A stretch of 64,000 nucleotides of DNA, taken from Hirudinaria manillensis (taxonomy: Eukaryota; Annelida; Clitellata; Hirudinida; Hirudinidae). The notes under the pieces were generated by a model. It worked only from the letters and a program-made list of their open reading frames with translations. It made no database searches and had not been told where the DNA came from. Of this stretch, positions 1-19,406 are shown piece by piece. Position numbers and translations under genes: made by a program. The first letter of the stretch is position 1; the number at the start of each line of letters is the position of its first letter. The stretch lies in NCBI GenBank assembly GCA_034509925.1, contig CM067532.1, forward strand, positions 9,444,180-9,508,179, written 5' to 3'.

Positions 1-828
1 AGAGTCTGACATTTTAAAACAAAAGCCATTCATATGCATTCAAATAAACATATTGTAGGCTATTGGGCCTTCCAAACAAAACATCTCACTTTGTCGCGTA
101 GAATCTTTTACTAACAATTTTATGCGGTGTTAGTTTTAGATAGATCGGCCAGATCAAACATTCCCTGTTTGGCTTAAATAAGCAATTAAGACCCGCGAGA
201 ATTCTAAAACCACCGTACGCCGACGACGACATTGCCAACAGTAAATAAATAATTGGAAGGTGGATGGCGAAAACTTGTTTATATTGTTTTTGAAATAAAT
301 CGAAAGAAAACTAAATCATTAAAAATAAAAGTTAAACTGTTTTATGTCGATCCATTAGATTTTTTACGCAAATGATTCCTACTCAGCAACCTTACAAACA
401 GTTTCGGTTTCTTGACCTCATTATTGTATTTATCATAATCGAACGCAGTAGACCAGTTTTAGGATTTTCTGAAACTCTTAACACAGAATCCAGTGCCAAC
501 ATGTTTGACAAATGCAAAACAATTAATAAGAAAGTGAAATCACAATGCTATCTAAATAATCTCAATTTCTATCTAATCGAAAAAGCTCATTGTGTTGTCA
601 AACCAGTTACTACATGAAAATTGGCAATCATATCACAATGATGTTGCCTGGAGCAACTGTTAAATTAGCATTCTCGGGCATGCATTAAAATCAGATCGAG
701 AATTGGAAATTGGTGTTGGCGTTATGGGTAACTGAAATTTTCTAACTTTTCTAACAAGCATATTTTAAAATTGAAGTTAAAGACATTCCCTTGTGGAGGA
801 TTCATCCATTACTAAATTCTTTTTAGAA
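1..828. other. Left-edge stretch, no supported gene
   Basis: AT-rich sequence with no convincing exon. An open frame of 81 codons (372-617, +) has no recognisable motif, no clear splice support and no family resemblance, so I leave it out. A polypyrimidine-AG just before 827 means the small gene that follows could have an upstream exon in this stretch. Confidence 0.4.
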
Positions 829-1455
829 ATGAAACCATCTTATATTTATTGGGAAAGCGAAAATTTTCGCAAAGCTCTTCGTCAAAATGCAATTCTCGAG
901 GTAAGACTGGCCACATTGTTATTATTACCATTGTCGATATAGAATTTTAAAAGGAACGGAACTCTGTTCAGACTACACTGAATCGCACGTGTAGAGCTTT
1001 AGATATCGAAAAGCGGTGGTCACTGTCCATCATCAGTAGACATCGGCAAGTAACGAAAAATCTTTTGGAAAAGAAGCTCCAAGAAGCTTGCTTTATCCGT
1101 GATAAACACGCAAGACTGCTGCTAGGTAAGAATTCACTTTCTGAAGTAAATTAAAGTTTAATGTAATCTATATAAATATCTAATGATCTGTGATCGAAAT
1201 ATTTTTAAATAGTTTAACTATTAAATATTAAAAATAATTTAAGTTCGCTTATTTAACTAATTTAAAATACACAATTAACCTAAATTTGTTTAAACTGTTG
1301 ATAATAAAATCAGACATTCCATTTCCATAAAAACGAAACAATTTGTTATAGGCACTTCGCGTTCCCAAACCACTCCGAAATTAAAAAGGAGAAAATGTTC
1401 AGAAAATATTCTAGCGAGCATTTCAGAAAAAGCAGAAAAATCCCACGTGCCTTGA
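829..1455 (+). CDS. Small three-exon gene, unknown function
   Basis: I propose exons 829-900, 972-1125 and 1352-1455 (72+154+104 nt, 110 codons with stop). The junctions are GAG|gtaaga, tctgttcag|ACT, CTAG|gtaaga and ttatag|GCA, all phase-consistent. The protein starts MKPSYIYWESENFRKAL, has a basic, helix-prone middle (many K, R, E and L) and a Lys/Arg-rich tail ending SHVP. There is no signal peptide or membrane segment. I do not recognise the family. The good splice signals with an uninterrupted frame are the main support. An extra 5' exon is possible because a splice acceptor sits two bases before the ATG. Confidence 0.45.
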
Positions 1456-2199
1456 ATATGGATTTAAAGATTACATTGTTTTCCTCGCACTGCCAATATT
1501 TACGTTATTAAAATTAGTTTAAAAGGTATCTTGGGTGTTAATTATAAGAATAAATTTGGGTTAAATAAATCATTTCGGACGAGGTCACAATTTTATAATA
1601 TTAAAAGTCTCCACCACATAACAATCGTATTAACCTATTCTTGCATGTAAACCGAATTACTAAAGGCATTAATATTTATAAACAAATAAAATAAAATAAG
1701 TATCCACTGAATGGGGGAAGTTGAAACAATAACTCATACTATTACGATGGGGAATTTTCGACGTCATGGAAAGCTTGAAAGTTTGCCTTTCGAGCTAAAG
1801 CTATCATCCTAAGCTGCTCTATTTGTATAAAAACAGTTCATCCGCTTTCTCAATCGAAATCATCTCGAAAGTCTGCCTTGCTTGGGTGAGAGAATCATGT
1901 ATTACAAATTGTCCTTTAGAAAATTGCCTACGTACATGTCTTCAAATCTAGTTATACGTCCACAATTATAAATTATTCAATTTATTTATTTTGTTAAAAA
2001 CTGTTATTAATTACAGTGACTTGACCTTTGTAGCACTCCCGAGAGATGTATTCCCAGTAAATAATAAAAAGAAAGAGATCAGGCTGCCAAAGACTTGATC
2101 ATCTGGAATATTAGCAGCGTTCGACTCACCAATAGGTATTTTTTCAGATATTTGAATAAAATTATATTTGATTTTACACGTATTTAGCGATGCAAATTT
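1456..2199. other. Intergenic, no gene seen
   Basis: AT-rich spacer between the small gene and the beta-module cluster. I see no open frame with coding character and no structured repeat. Confidence 0.5.
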
Positions 2200-2202
2200 T
2201 TG

Positions 2203-2285
2203 TCAAAAAATCATTTCTACTCGAATTCTACAATAATAGTATCGATTTTGATAAACATTTCATAAAACCTGGAGTAAGTGATCGG
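2203..2285 (+). pseudogene. Orphan exon of the second beta module
   Basis: This segment closely matches the end of the second-module exon at 3176-3261. Both share the stretch encoding SI(D/N)FDKHFI(K/E)PG and run straight into the same GTAAGTGATC splice donor. No first-module sequence or ApoL part accompanies it, so it is most simply the remains of a third, more 5' duplicate. It could instead be an alternative exon; its donor is intact and a usable acceptor lies at 2344, but the resulting frame does not match the first-module frame that begins at 2353. Confidence 0.6.
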
Positions 2286-2352
2286 TGTACTTGGCATTAC
2301 TTTTACTGGATTGTAATGTTGATAGTATTGCTGGTACTTTACAGATGCTGAC

Positions 2353-5259
2353 ATGCCTCTCAACAAACTGAAAGAAATAACATTTACTAATAGTCTGGAT
2401 GATGATGTATCAAACATCGTCGTTTTATACTGCGAGAGCAACAAGTCCATCCATAACTGGTACAACATGAAAGAGGTCGATGTGGAGACTTTAAGCAATG
2501 TACTGTGGTTTAGAAATCTCGTTTTTCAAAGTCCAACAGTAGCGTCATGGGTGACGTGCAGAGAATCAGCGGAATGTATATGCTTCGGAGAGAACGATGG
2601 ATATTGGCAGCTGTACTTTACTTACAAAGGAGACGATTATAGACTGGAGAGGAATAACTGCAAGCTGACACTTTCATAAGAATGCGACCAAAATGAATTG
2701 AGAATCAACTTGTCGAAGAATGGCGATGATTTGTTGGCCAAATTCCAGGTGAGTCAAGTCTTTTGAGGGTCTTGCTTAAGAGTGAGATTTTACGATAATA
2801 AAGATTTTATCGTCACCATTCGATCTTAAATTTGATATCGCTGCAACCAAGTTTATTTATTTTTTAATACAATTAAATGTTGCCCAGATTGAATTTTGCA
2901 TCACGTGTTGATAGCTAGTCCACGTTCAACAATAAGTTCCGAACTACTAAACACAATTAGAAATCGTTACAAAGTTCCAAGCATATGGCCATCCATTGCT
3001 TGGGTAACAAAACGATATGCGTCTATATTTAAAAAGTAACAATTACAGATCCTGACGTTGAATGCAGAATTTAAAGTTGTCAAAGGAAAGCCAGCTGTCA
3101 GGAAAATGAAGCTGCGCATCTGTAATAACCTGGAAGATTATATCAATTTTATACAAGTCATATTTAGTGAACGAAACTTCTGCCAAAAAGTCATCCCGCT
3201 TGAATCTAATAGTATCAATTTTGATAAACATTTCATAGAGCCTGGCGTAAGTGATCACCAAACTTGTACAGTATTACTGCTTAAGTTATTTTAAAATTTA
3301 AAATCTGACAAATTAATTGTTTTACAGGGTACTATAATATCCGAAGAAATATACCCTCACAATTTCTTCGGCAAAAAGCATTATTTGAAATTATATTTTA
3401 TTTATAAAGGAAATTGTTGCGAATTTCATTGCAAAAAGAATACCAATGGAATACCAGTAACACTGACTGACCAAGATCACGAGAACTGTCTCGATATAAA
3501 TATCTCACAAAGTCGTTCCACATCCAAATATCTCATTAGAGTTAAAAATAATGAGAAAATACTTGATTTTTCTGCAGTTCAGAAGGAGTTAGAATCTTTT
3601 CGTAATTAATTTCTTTGATATATGCTTGATATGCATCTAGTAATTATAGTAATATTGTAATGTGATTGTACGGCTTTTGTTGTTGTTTTGTATTGTGTTC
3701 GCAATTTAACTTGCAAAGGCAGGAAAACCCAAAGAGTAGAGAGTCAAATAGTTGACTGACTATAACAAGATCCACAAGATCCACGCTGTAAAACTCAATT
3801 AATAAAATGTTAAAACAATCTTCTTAATTGCAGGAGCATCGAACAAAGAAAGGCCGCCATTCGTCAAATCGTTTCCAAAATTCAGAAAGAAAATGGTATG
3901 GAAACAGGTTTTTAAAGTTTAATCGATTCTTTGAAAAGTTTGTTAAGTAAAATGGAACCAAGAGTCGCTTCAAGTAAAGCATCGGACAATAGAAGCCTGT
4001 CAAAGTTGTTTAATCCTTCTTGGCATCCGAAACAGCCATTTGATGAAGTTGAAATTTCCAGTAGAAAAGTCAACCTCCTATGTTCGTTGCAAAATGTGGA
4101 GATAGTAAAGAAATGTTTGGAATCTTTTCTTGATGCAATCGAATCAATTAGATTCGCTTGGACTGAGCTAAGTGAATCATTGATCAGTCTAAATCACCTG
4201 CTGGAGACGTTAAATTCGAGAGCAGACGATGAATTACGCCAAATCGTAGAAAATCTGGAAATTATTAAAACAATGAACGTTACCGATGTCCTCTGCAAAA
4301 TACTCATTCCATCCGGATTGGATGAAATCGGTCTAACGTTCCGCACTTCTGATGGCGAATCATCGAGAGAAATTTCAATCGATCCTGCAAATCTTTTACC
4401 TGTCATCGAAGATGAGTTGAAATTATGGAAGTTAAGTTTATTTTTCGAAGACACAATCGCATTTAAATCAACGAAGAAGGCTAATGAAGTTGCCTTTATG
4501 AAGTCCATGACTTATCAGAAGAACTTCATCAGAATGGCTGACTTGTTTGTCCTGCTGAGAACGGAACTCGTGGATAGCCTGGAGAATGTAGCTGCAGAGT
4601 TGCACTGGCACAACCGCAATGTGAGCATTAGCACGGTCACTTCATCGTCTATTGGCATCGCTGGAGCCGGGGTAGCAGTTGCCGGACTTGTCTTGGCACC
4701 TTTCACCGCCGGTGTATCTCTGGCACTGACGGCTACCGGCGCGGCCGTTGGAATAGCAGGTGGTTCCGTCGGGATTGGAGCCACCATAGCTGATGGAATT
4801 TTGACTCAAAAATGTCTTAAATCGACCGTATCCCTTGCCACGAACGACCATTATGTTTGCAGTTTGCTTTCTCAGTTAGAACCTCTTATTGTCGAGCAGA
4901 ATGCTCTCCTTGAAGAATCGAAAATGTTTTCAAACCTCTCTGATGCGAAGGATTTTTCCTCAATAAATGTTATCGCTTCAAGTACGATCAGCGCGTTCGT
5001 TAATGCGGCCCCTGCCATAGGCATCATCGCCTTGAAGACCGGAACTCAACTGACAAAAGTAGCGGCTGCTCGTCTTGGATCGTTCGTCGGAATAGGCGTG
5101 ATTTTTGACTTAACCACCATAACATTCGAGTCAATCAAGCTGTCAAAAGGAGGATTTTCTAAGCATGGCTATAAGTTGGAAGCAGATGCATTGCTACTCA
5201 ATCAAGAATTGCACGAATATTGTTCTAGTTTGACAAGAACGGATGCTTTCAGACCCTAA
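2353..5259 (+). pseudogene. Beta-module/ApoL-like gene, copy 1 (probably degraded)
   Basis: Homologous along its length to copy 2 at 6585-9326, with the same exon layout: first beta module 2353-2748, second module 3049-3255 and 3328 to about 3593, then the ApoL-like part from 3832 to 5259. Splice signals are mostly good (CAG|gtgagt; ttacag|ATC; GGC|gtaagt; ttacag|GGT; ttgcag|GAG). Against copy 2 the full reading frame has about two interruptions, so the fused protein is probably not made. The ApoL part alone stays open for more than 430 codons from the Met at 3952. It contains a Gly/Ala-rich hydrophobic hairpin (around APFTAGVSLAL), a second hydrophobic stretch, and the ApoL-like C-terminal pattern FDLTTI...SIKLSKGG. 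It may survive as a shorter ApoL-like protein; the alternatives are a pseudogene or an allele-specific lesion. Confidence 0.55.
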
Positions 5260-6584
5260 CTCTACCTTCGAACGCTTCTTCCACATTTAATGTTTTTTAA
5301 TTTTTTTTGAAAAGAGACTCAGTGCTGAAATCTGATCATGATGAAATGCCAATTATTAATAAATGGATTTAATAGTCAGTACTTTTATATGGATTATTTG
5401 ACAAGCTAATTAAGAGAGCTCTTAATCGATTTACGGGTTTGACTTCCCATCCCCGCCGAAATCATGGAAAGCCAAAATTTTAAAATTTAATTTACGATTT
5501 TATAAATAAAAATTAAGATTAGGGAATGTAGTGACCGGGAAGCGCAAGCAAAGTTTGTGAATTACCATCGGAGGCCTAATGCGTTTTTGTGAAGGTTCAT
5601 TGTTAAAAATTGGCTAGAAAGAAAGTTGGTTGATATACTGATAGCAATTTATTCAAATTAGAACAAAATCGGCTTTCTGCACAACTTTTATTATATATAT
5701 TTAATTATGTATTTAAATTCACAAAAATATAAACCAGACAAAAATACAAACATTCACAAGGGCACCATCACAATAGCATGAATATTATTAATATTCTAAT
5801 TATAATATAATAATATTATTATTTGTTTAAGTTGAGATCTCACTCCGAATCCTTCTGATCGTTCGCTGGGTTGATGCCTTTGATGGAAAATCCTCATGGT
5901 TTATTCGTTTAATTAGATTTTTGCACATACAATTAAACACTACGTTCCCTAGTTAAGATCTTTAAATAAGTGACATAAAAATTTGAGCCGTTTAACTCTA
6001 ATGCATGTCCATATCTCCCCTTCATATTTTCAAGAAAAACACCTGACAGAAAATAACCTCCGCTTCATAAATTTTTGGCCTTGAAAATCGAAACTTCTTG
6101 GAAACTTACACTGCTAAATTACCAGTCGAAAGCGGGAATTGTCTGTTACATTCTCATTGGATCAAATTTATTGACATATCTTTTAGCCTAGAGAATTGGC
6201 ATTTATAACAATTTTAAAAACTAAATTTGAAAATACTACTCTATGACAAACATTTAAAGCCGAAATCGGAAAAAAGAAAATTTCCTTATTTGGATTGCGA
6301 TATCATTAATATTATTTCACATTATGATATTATATTAAATTATCGTTTGAAATATTAATTTCTCTAATTTAGTCTGTATAAAAATTATACTGTCGTGTTC
6401 ACCTACAAAACTTTCAAATTATTCATAATCACATAACATCCTTGAATGACTTAACATTGGAAATCCCGGCATCTGCAAGCTTTGCTTACCAAAGGAGGCG
6501 AAATTCTCATGTGATCGATAGGATAATATTTGTCTTCGATTTGATTTCATAAAAAAAATTATCATTAACCCAAATGAGATTATA
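5260..6584. other. Spacer between the duplicated copies
   Basis: AT-rich. A polyadenylation-type AATAAA lies at about 5358-5363, roughly 100 bases after the stop of copy 1. I see no other gene. The promoter of copy 2 must lie here, but I see no clear core element. Confidence 0.5.
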
Positions 6585-9326
6585 ATGAGTTTGAAAAAAC
6601 TTAAAACAGTCTCGTTTACCAATGGCCTGAAACATGCAGTTGCCAATGTGGTTGTGTTGTATTGCGAGAGTAACAAGTCGATTCACAACTGGTACAACAC
6701 AGGGAAAGTCGATGTGGAAACTTTGAAAAATGTTTTATGGTCCAGGTTCGTCTCTTTCGATAAAGAAATAACTTCTGGGGAGAAAGTCATTGTTTCGGCA
6801 GAAAATGTTTGCTTCGGGGAGAACTTTGGCTATTGGCAGTTGTACTTTATTTACAAAGGAAGTGAGCATAAACTGGAAAAGAATTGCAAGATGACGCTTT
6901 ATCCAGAGTGTAATGGTGGAGAGTTGCAGATCGAACTATCATCCAACAATCAAGATATAAAGGCCAAATTCCAGGCAACTTGAACTTCCATTTTTATTTT
7001 ATAAATGATGTCCTTAATTCATTAAGTATTTCATTTTAACAGATTTTAACAATAATTGGAGAATTTAAAGTTGTCAAAGAAAAGCCAATTATTAGAGGAG
7101 TGAATGTGTGCATAAACAATAACGTTGGTGGCCAAATTGACTTTGTAAGTGCAGTGTTTGTAGAAGAAAATTCATCCAAAAAAGCCTCCCAATTATATCC
7201 AATCAATGTTAAATTTGACAAGAATGACATAACACAAAATGTAAGTTTTGATTTCTAATGCCAATTCTGCATTGTTTTGATTTGTCGAAACACCAAATAG
7301 AAACAGATTGTATCATTGGAACCTGTGCCTTACAATTGTTATGGATATAAGCACTATATGAAGCTGTATTTTACCAGTGAAGGCTATTGCTATGAGATTG
7401 GAAATCTTAAAAAATACACCAATGGCATCCCGTTAAAACTGACAGAAATGGATTATGGAGGGACAATAGAAATAACAATCGGTCCGACCAAACAATCGGC
7501 TTCAGTCAGGGTCCAAAATTCCAGGGCGGTGGAATTTTCACTGTTAAAGCAGTAAGAGTATTCAAACTCCATTTACATGTTACTCACCATGACATATATA
7601 TGTATATGTGTGTATACCAGATATACATCAAGTATACTATGACATATATATATATATATATGTATGCATACCAGATATACATCAGGTATACCATGCCATG
7701 TATATGTATGTATACCAGATATACATCAAGTATACTTGAGCCATACATTTTAAATAATCATCTGTTAAAGATAGTTGGGCTCAGTGTAATTCATCTACTT
7801 TTAAACCATTTCTCACGTAAACTCAGCTGATATGCTATATTTTTATTTTCACATTTCGCTTGAATTTGTGGCATTTTAGATCTATATCTGAAAAGAAAGC
7901 AAGCATTGAGGAGCAAGTTTTGGAAATTCAAAAAAGTTCTGAAATTGAAAACGTAATGCAACGATTAATATCAAACTTGAACAATCTGTCGAATGAAGTT
8001 TATGGAAGAAGCAACGTCAGTGAAAAATGGCTATTAGCGGACACGGAAGGTCCGAAGATGTTCTGTCAGTCTGAACGAGTCAAAGAACAAGATAAACAGA
8101 ATTATAAAGAAGAAATGCTCGAGAAAAAATCGGTCAGGATTGCAATTGGCTTTGAAAACAGCTTTCGAAACTCAAGCTTACAAAAGGTTTTCGATGACCT
8201 TGATGTCCTAAGAGATAAAATGAATGATTTCAATGATTCATTGACACCTTTGAAGCATTTGCTGGAAGGTATTGATTCAGAAGGTGACAATGATTTGTCC
8301 GAGATTGCAGATGACCTGAGAATGGTCCAATCGATGTTCATTATGGACGTTATTTGCAAAGTCCTCATTCCTTCTGGATTGGATGAAAATGGCCTCACCT
8401 TTTATACCTCAAAATCAATAAATGCTAAAGAAGTTTCGGTCGATCCGGGAAAGCTCGCTTTTGCCATCAAAGAGGAACTGAAATGTTTTCGAACATCAAG
8501 ATTTGCAAAAAACTCTTCCGAAGAGCAAGCCAAAAAAATCATACTTTTGAAGAAATTGATAACCCATCAGAATGACCTTATTAGACTGTATGAATTGTTT
8601 GCTCTCCTCAGAAAAGAGCTGGTTTTTTGCTTGAAAGAAATGGCTAGTGAGTTGCATCTTCATGCACGCAATGTCAACATTAGCATGGTGACTTCGTCGT
8701 CAGTGGGAATAGTCGGAGCGGGATTTGCCGTGACCGGACTTATTCTGGCACCCTTCACTGCTGGAGTATCACTGGCAATGGTGGCAACTGGCGTAGCTGT
8801 TGGAGCAACCAGCGGTGCCGTGGGAGTCGGGACAACAATTGCAGATGGAGTTCTAACTAAAAAATGCCTTGATTCAACACTTTCTCTGGCTGTTAATGAC
8901 CAATATGTTTGCAATTTGCTTTCAAAGTTGCAACCTGTTATTAAGAAGGAGATGTCCCTTCTCCAGGAAAAAATGTCTATAAATGCTCCTGATAATCAAG
9001 AATATTATTTCAGAGTCTTTGACAACATTACCGATGCACTCTCGAATGCAGGTGTTATCGCCTTAAAGACAGGAGTCCAGGTGGCTAAAACCGCGGCCTT
9101 TAGAATCGGTTCAGTTGTCGTAGGTGTGATATTTGACTTAACAACTCTAGCCTTCAAATCTATTAAACTGTCTAGAGGTGGTTGCTCAGAACTGGGATAT
9201 AAGATTGAATCAGATGCTTTATTACTTGAACAAGAGCTAAATGACTGTAACCTTGAAATGCTTTTCTCAGAAACATCGTTGGATTTCAGGAAAAAGATAT
9301 CTGATTACTTTGCTGAGATATTATAA
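6585..9326 (+). CDS. Tandem beta-module protein fused to an ApoL-like domain, copy 2
   Basis: Exons 6585-6974, 7043-7240, 7301-7551 and 7880-9326 give 761 codons in one frame. Residues about 1-130 form module 1 (motifs YCESNKSIHNWYN and FGYWQLYFIYKG). Residues about 131-280 form a related module 2 (YMKLYFTSEGYCYEI). Both look beta-rich; I do not recognise the family. Donor 7552 (GCA|gtaaga) joins acceptor 7879 in phase, giving LLKQ-SISEKK, so the modules are really fused to the downstream domain. The ApoL-like part (about 281-761) has a helical front, a Gly/Ala hairpin with LAPFTAGVSLAM at about residues 555-620, and the C-terminal ApoL signature FDLTTLAFKSIKLSRGG. ApoL proteins insert into membranes. 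A plausible role is membrane binding through the front modules and insertion through the hairpin; this is inference. Intron 1 begins with GC. Confidence 0.8.
7588..7738 (+). repeat. Intronic minisatellite, about 3 units
   Basis: Three imperfect copies of a 44-54 base unit containing CCAGATATACATCA (starting near 7617, 7671 and 7715), separated by variable TA-rich runs. It lies in the intron that links the beta modules to the ApoL-like exon of copy 2. Copy 1 has no matching array. Confidence 0.8.
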
Positions 9327-9883
9327 TTTGTCCTGACCTTAAATGCTTTCATATATATTATGTGCCTGTTTATTCTAGTTTTAACATTGAAGATGGATCT
9401 GATGTTTAACACTCATTTAAATAATATTAATTTCAACAGGTGATGGAAATATTTAGATTTATTCTATTTCCTATAATGAATATCGGAAAAACTTTTGCTT
9501 TCTTAATATAAACGATCACTTTGTGTTGAGAAGCATCAATTCGTTGTGGGGGTGGGCTTTATAAAGGCGAGAAATATCTGTGAGAGTGGCTAAACTTCAT
9601 GGAGTTTTAGATTCTACAAGTTTGTAGCGGGGCAGCGAATAGGTTCTAATAGATGGAATTCTCGGTGAATTTTGCTGCTTGTCAGAAGAGAACTTGTAAA
9701 AGCTTCTCTCTAACACCTGAGCACCATGTCTGGGTTTCGTTAATTTAATGTCAATTAATTTAGATGAATTATTTCTTCAAGCTTGACTATTATCAGGATG
9801 GGGCATGAAATTTATGTTTTAGCAACTTTTAAACACACCGGAATCGGAGCTGTTAAACAATAATAATTTTATGCTTCGGTAAT
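9327..9883. other. Intergenic and SMARCC 5' region
   Basis: No gene seen. This stretch separates the ApoL-like gene from the start codon of SMARCC and must hold the SMARCC promoter and 5' UTR. No TATA box could be assigned with confidence. Confidence 0.45.
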
Positions 9884-17699
<7,816 letters not shown>

Positions 17700-17845
17700 C
17701 GATGACGACGGTTCTCGCAGGGCACGGATCTAGAGTTTGACCATACGCGCATGCAACCTAGGACAGTTTATGTGGTCGACATTTATGTTTGTATCGACGT
17801 TTACATTTGTATCGTTTGTTTTTGTGTATCGATTCCTCTGATAGA

Positions 17846-17851
17846 AATAAA
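17846..17851 (+). terminator. Polyadenylation signal of SMARCC
   Basis: Canonical AATAAA about 147 bases after the SMARCC stop codon, on the same strand. Confidence 0.7.
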
Positions 17852-19366
17852 GAAAAAAAGCTGAACGTGAGGAAACCAAACAATCGAACGACTCCTTGCA
17901 CACTTTTGAGTATTTTTTTATTATTTTATTTATTATTATTTTGTTTTTAAATAAGGAAAGGACCGTCTATAAACAAAAAAACGCAAAATCTTGACTCCTA
18001 AAAAAGCAAGGTTTGCCCGTCTCTCTTTTTAAACACATGATCGCAACGAAGGTGGCATTTTCCGAAGGTCTGACTGTACAACGTGTTGATAAGCGTTGCG
18101 TTATCACTCGTTAAGCTGTTATAGAGCATTAAGATAGCACTGCAAAAGTGGACGCAGATCACAAGTACAAAGCTTTGTGTGTACAGCTGAGAAGCGACGT
18201 TGTGAACCACGGTGATGCTGCAAGAACTCACAAACAGCTACAGGGATGCGATCAAAAACAAATGCCTAATGACCCGTTCAAAGCCGATACAGAGAAACTG
18301 ATAAACACAAACGACCTATTTAAAAGCAGCATCGTCCGACAGGAAACCGTTCTCCTAAGACGTAGAGCTCGATCCAAAATTACAAACATGACCTACTTTA
18401 CAACGTGCAAGAGGACCCATACCACGGGGCCACGATACACCTACGTCATTAGGACCCTTATCGAGAGGGGTTGGACCATCTGCTTCAAAATAGAAAATCC
18501 TAGCCGCAACACGTAGAACGCAGGAGTTAGATGCATTTTGGTGGCATGTGTATGCAAAACACGTGTACGCTTGCTAACAGTTCCACGCAGAAGACAAAAG
18601 CACGAGCCTTGTTATGCCGGATGCCTTGTTAGCAAGAAAGACGAGGGATGATTGATATTCAAAAAAAAATAGATGACGAGCGTTCAAAAACGTCCGAACT
18701 CCGGTCGCGGTTGTGGAGATGTGCTCGGTCAGAAAGGGAGAGAAAAAAAGAATGAATGAAAATTATCACAGATTTAAGCATTTCGTAAACACGCAGACAG
18801 ACGAACGGATGCGGCACGAACCAGTCTGACGACCGACTGCTCGCTCGCCGAACGTGCCGATTCAAAAACTCTTCGATTTGAATATTGAGTGAAAAACGAA
18901 TGCTCACGTTATAATCTAAATTGAACGTTCTGAACTTTCGGCAAGAGAAAGCTTCGCCCCTTGGATGCACTACGCCGGAGAGAGGGGGGGGTTGCGGTCT
19001 GACCCAAGAACTCGGGAGATCCTCCGCCTCTGCTCTCGATCCTTTGACGTTCGGGTAGCGGAGTGAGGGCCGTCTGATTTTCAGATTCTTTAATATCCTG
19101 CGCCAAAGCACTTCAAGACACCTGCAAGGCCGTCACCACTTCTCCATTTAAGCTGACGAGGTTGTTGATATCCGCAACCTTTAGTTGGCACTGATACCTG
19201 TTTCAAAGAAGAGAACGATTCTAATGAAGATGAGGTTTTGCACCACTTACTCTGATAACTTGCTACGCTCGACATGCTCAACTCAATCAGTAGTCTGCTT
19301 AGCATCTCGAACGCATTGAGCTTAATAACATAAAACTAGAAGTATATTTTCTCCTATCAAAGACAT
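17852..19366. other. Region between two convergent genes
   Basis: Lies between the polyadenylation signals of SMARCC and EPC. It has open frames on both strands (for example 18148-18516 + and 18659-19111 -) but no family resemblance. Near 19250-19322 on the minus strand there is a short, coding-like segment with an acceptor and a GTAAGT donor (LNAFEMLSRLLIEL). The frame after it could not be continued convincingly, so I do not call a gene. Confidence 0.4.
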
Positions 19367-19372
19367 TTTATT
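19367..19372 (-). terminator. Polyadenylation signal of EPC
   Basis: AATAAA on the minus strand (TTTATT on plus), about 35 bases beyond the EPC stop codon, implying a very short 3' UTR. Confidence 0.55.
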
Positions 19373-19406
19373 TAATATAATCTTCAAAAATTCTGAAAAT
19401 TCAATT

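Noticed and set aside
7600-7830. Tyr/Ile-rich frame inside the copy-2 intron
   Set aside because: Translation of the TA-rich minisatellite.
18148-18516. 122-codon plus-strand frame downstream of SMARCC
   Set aside because: No family resemblance, no promoter or splice support, located between convergent 3' ends.
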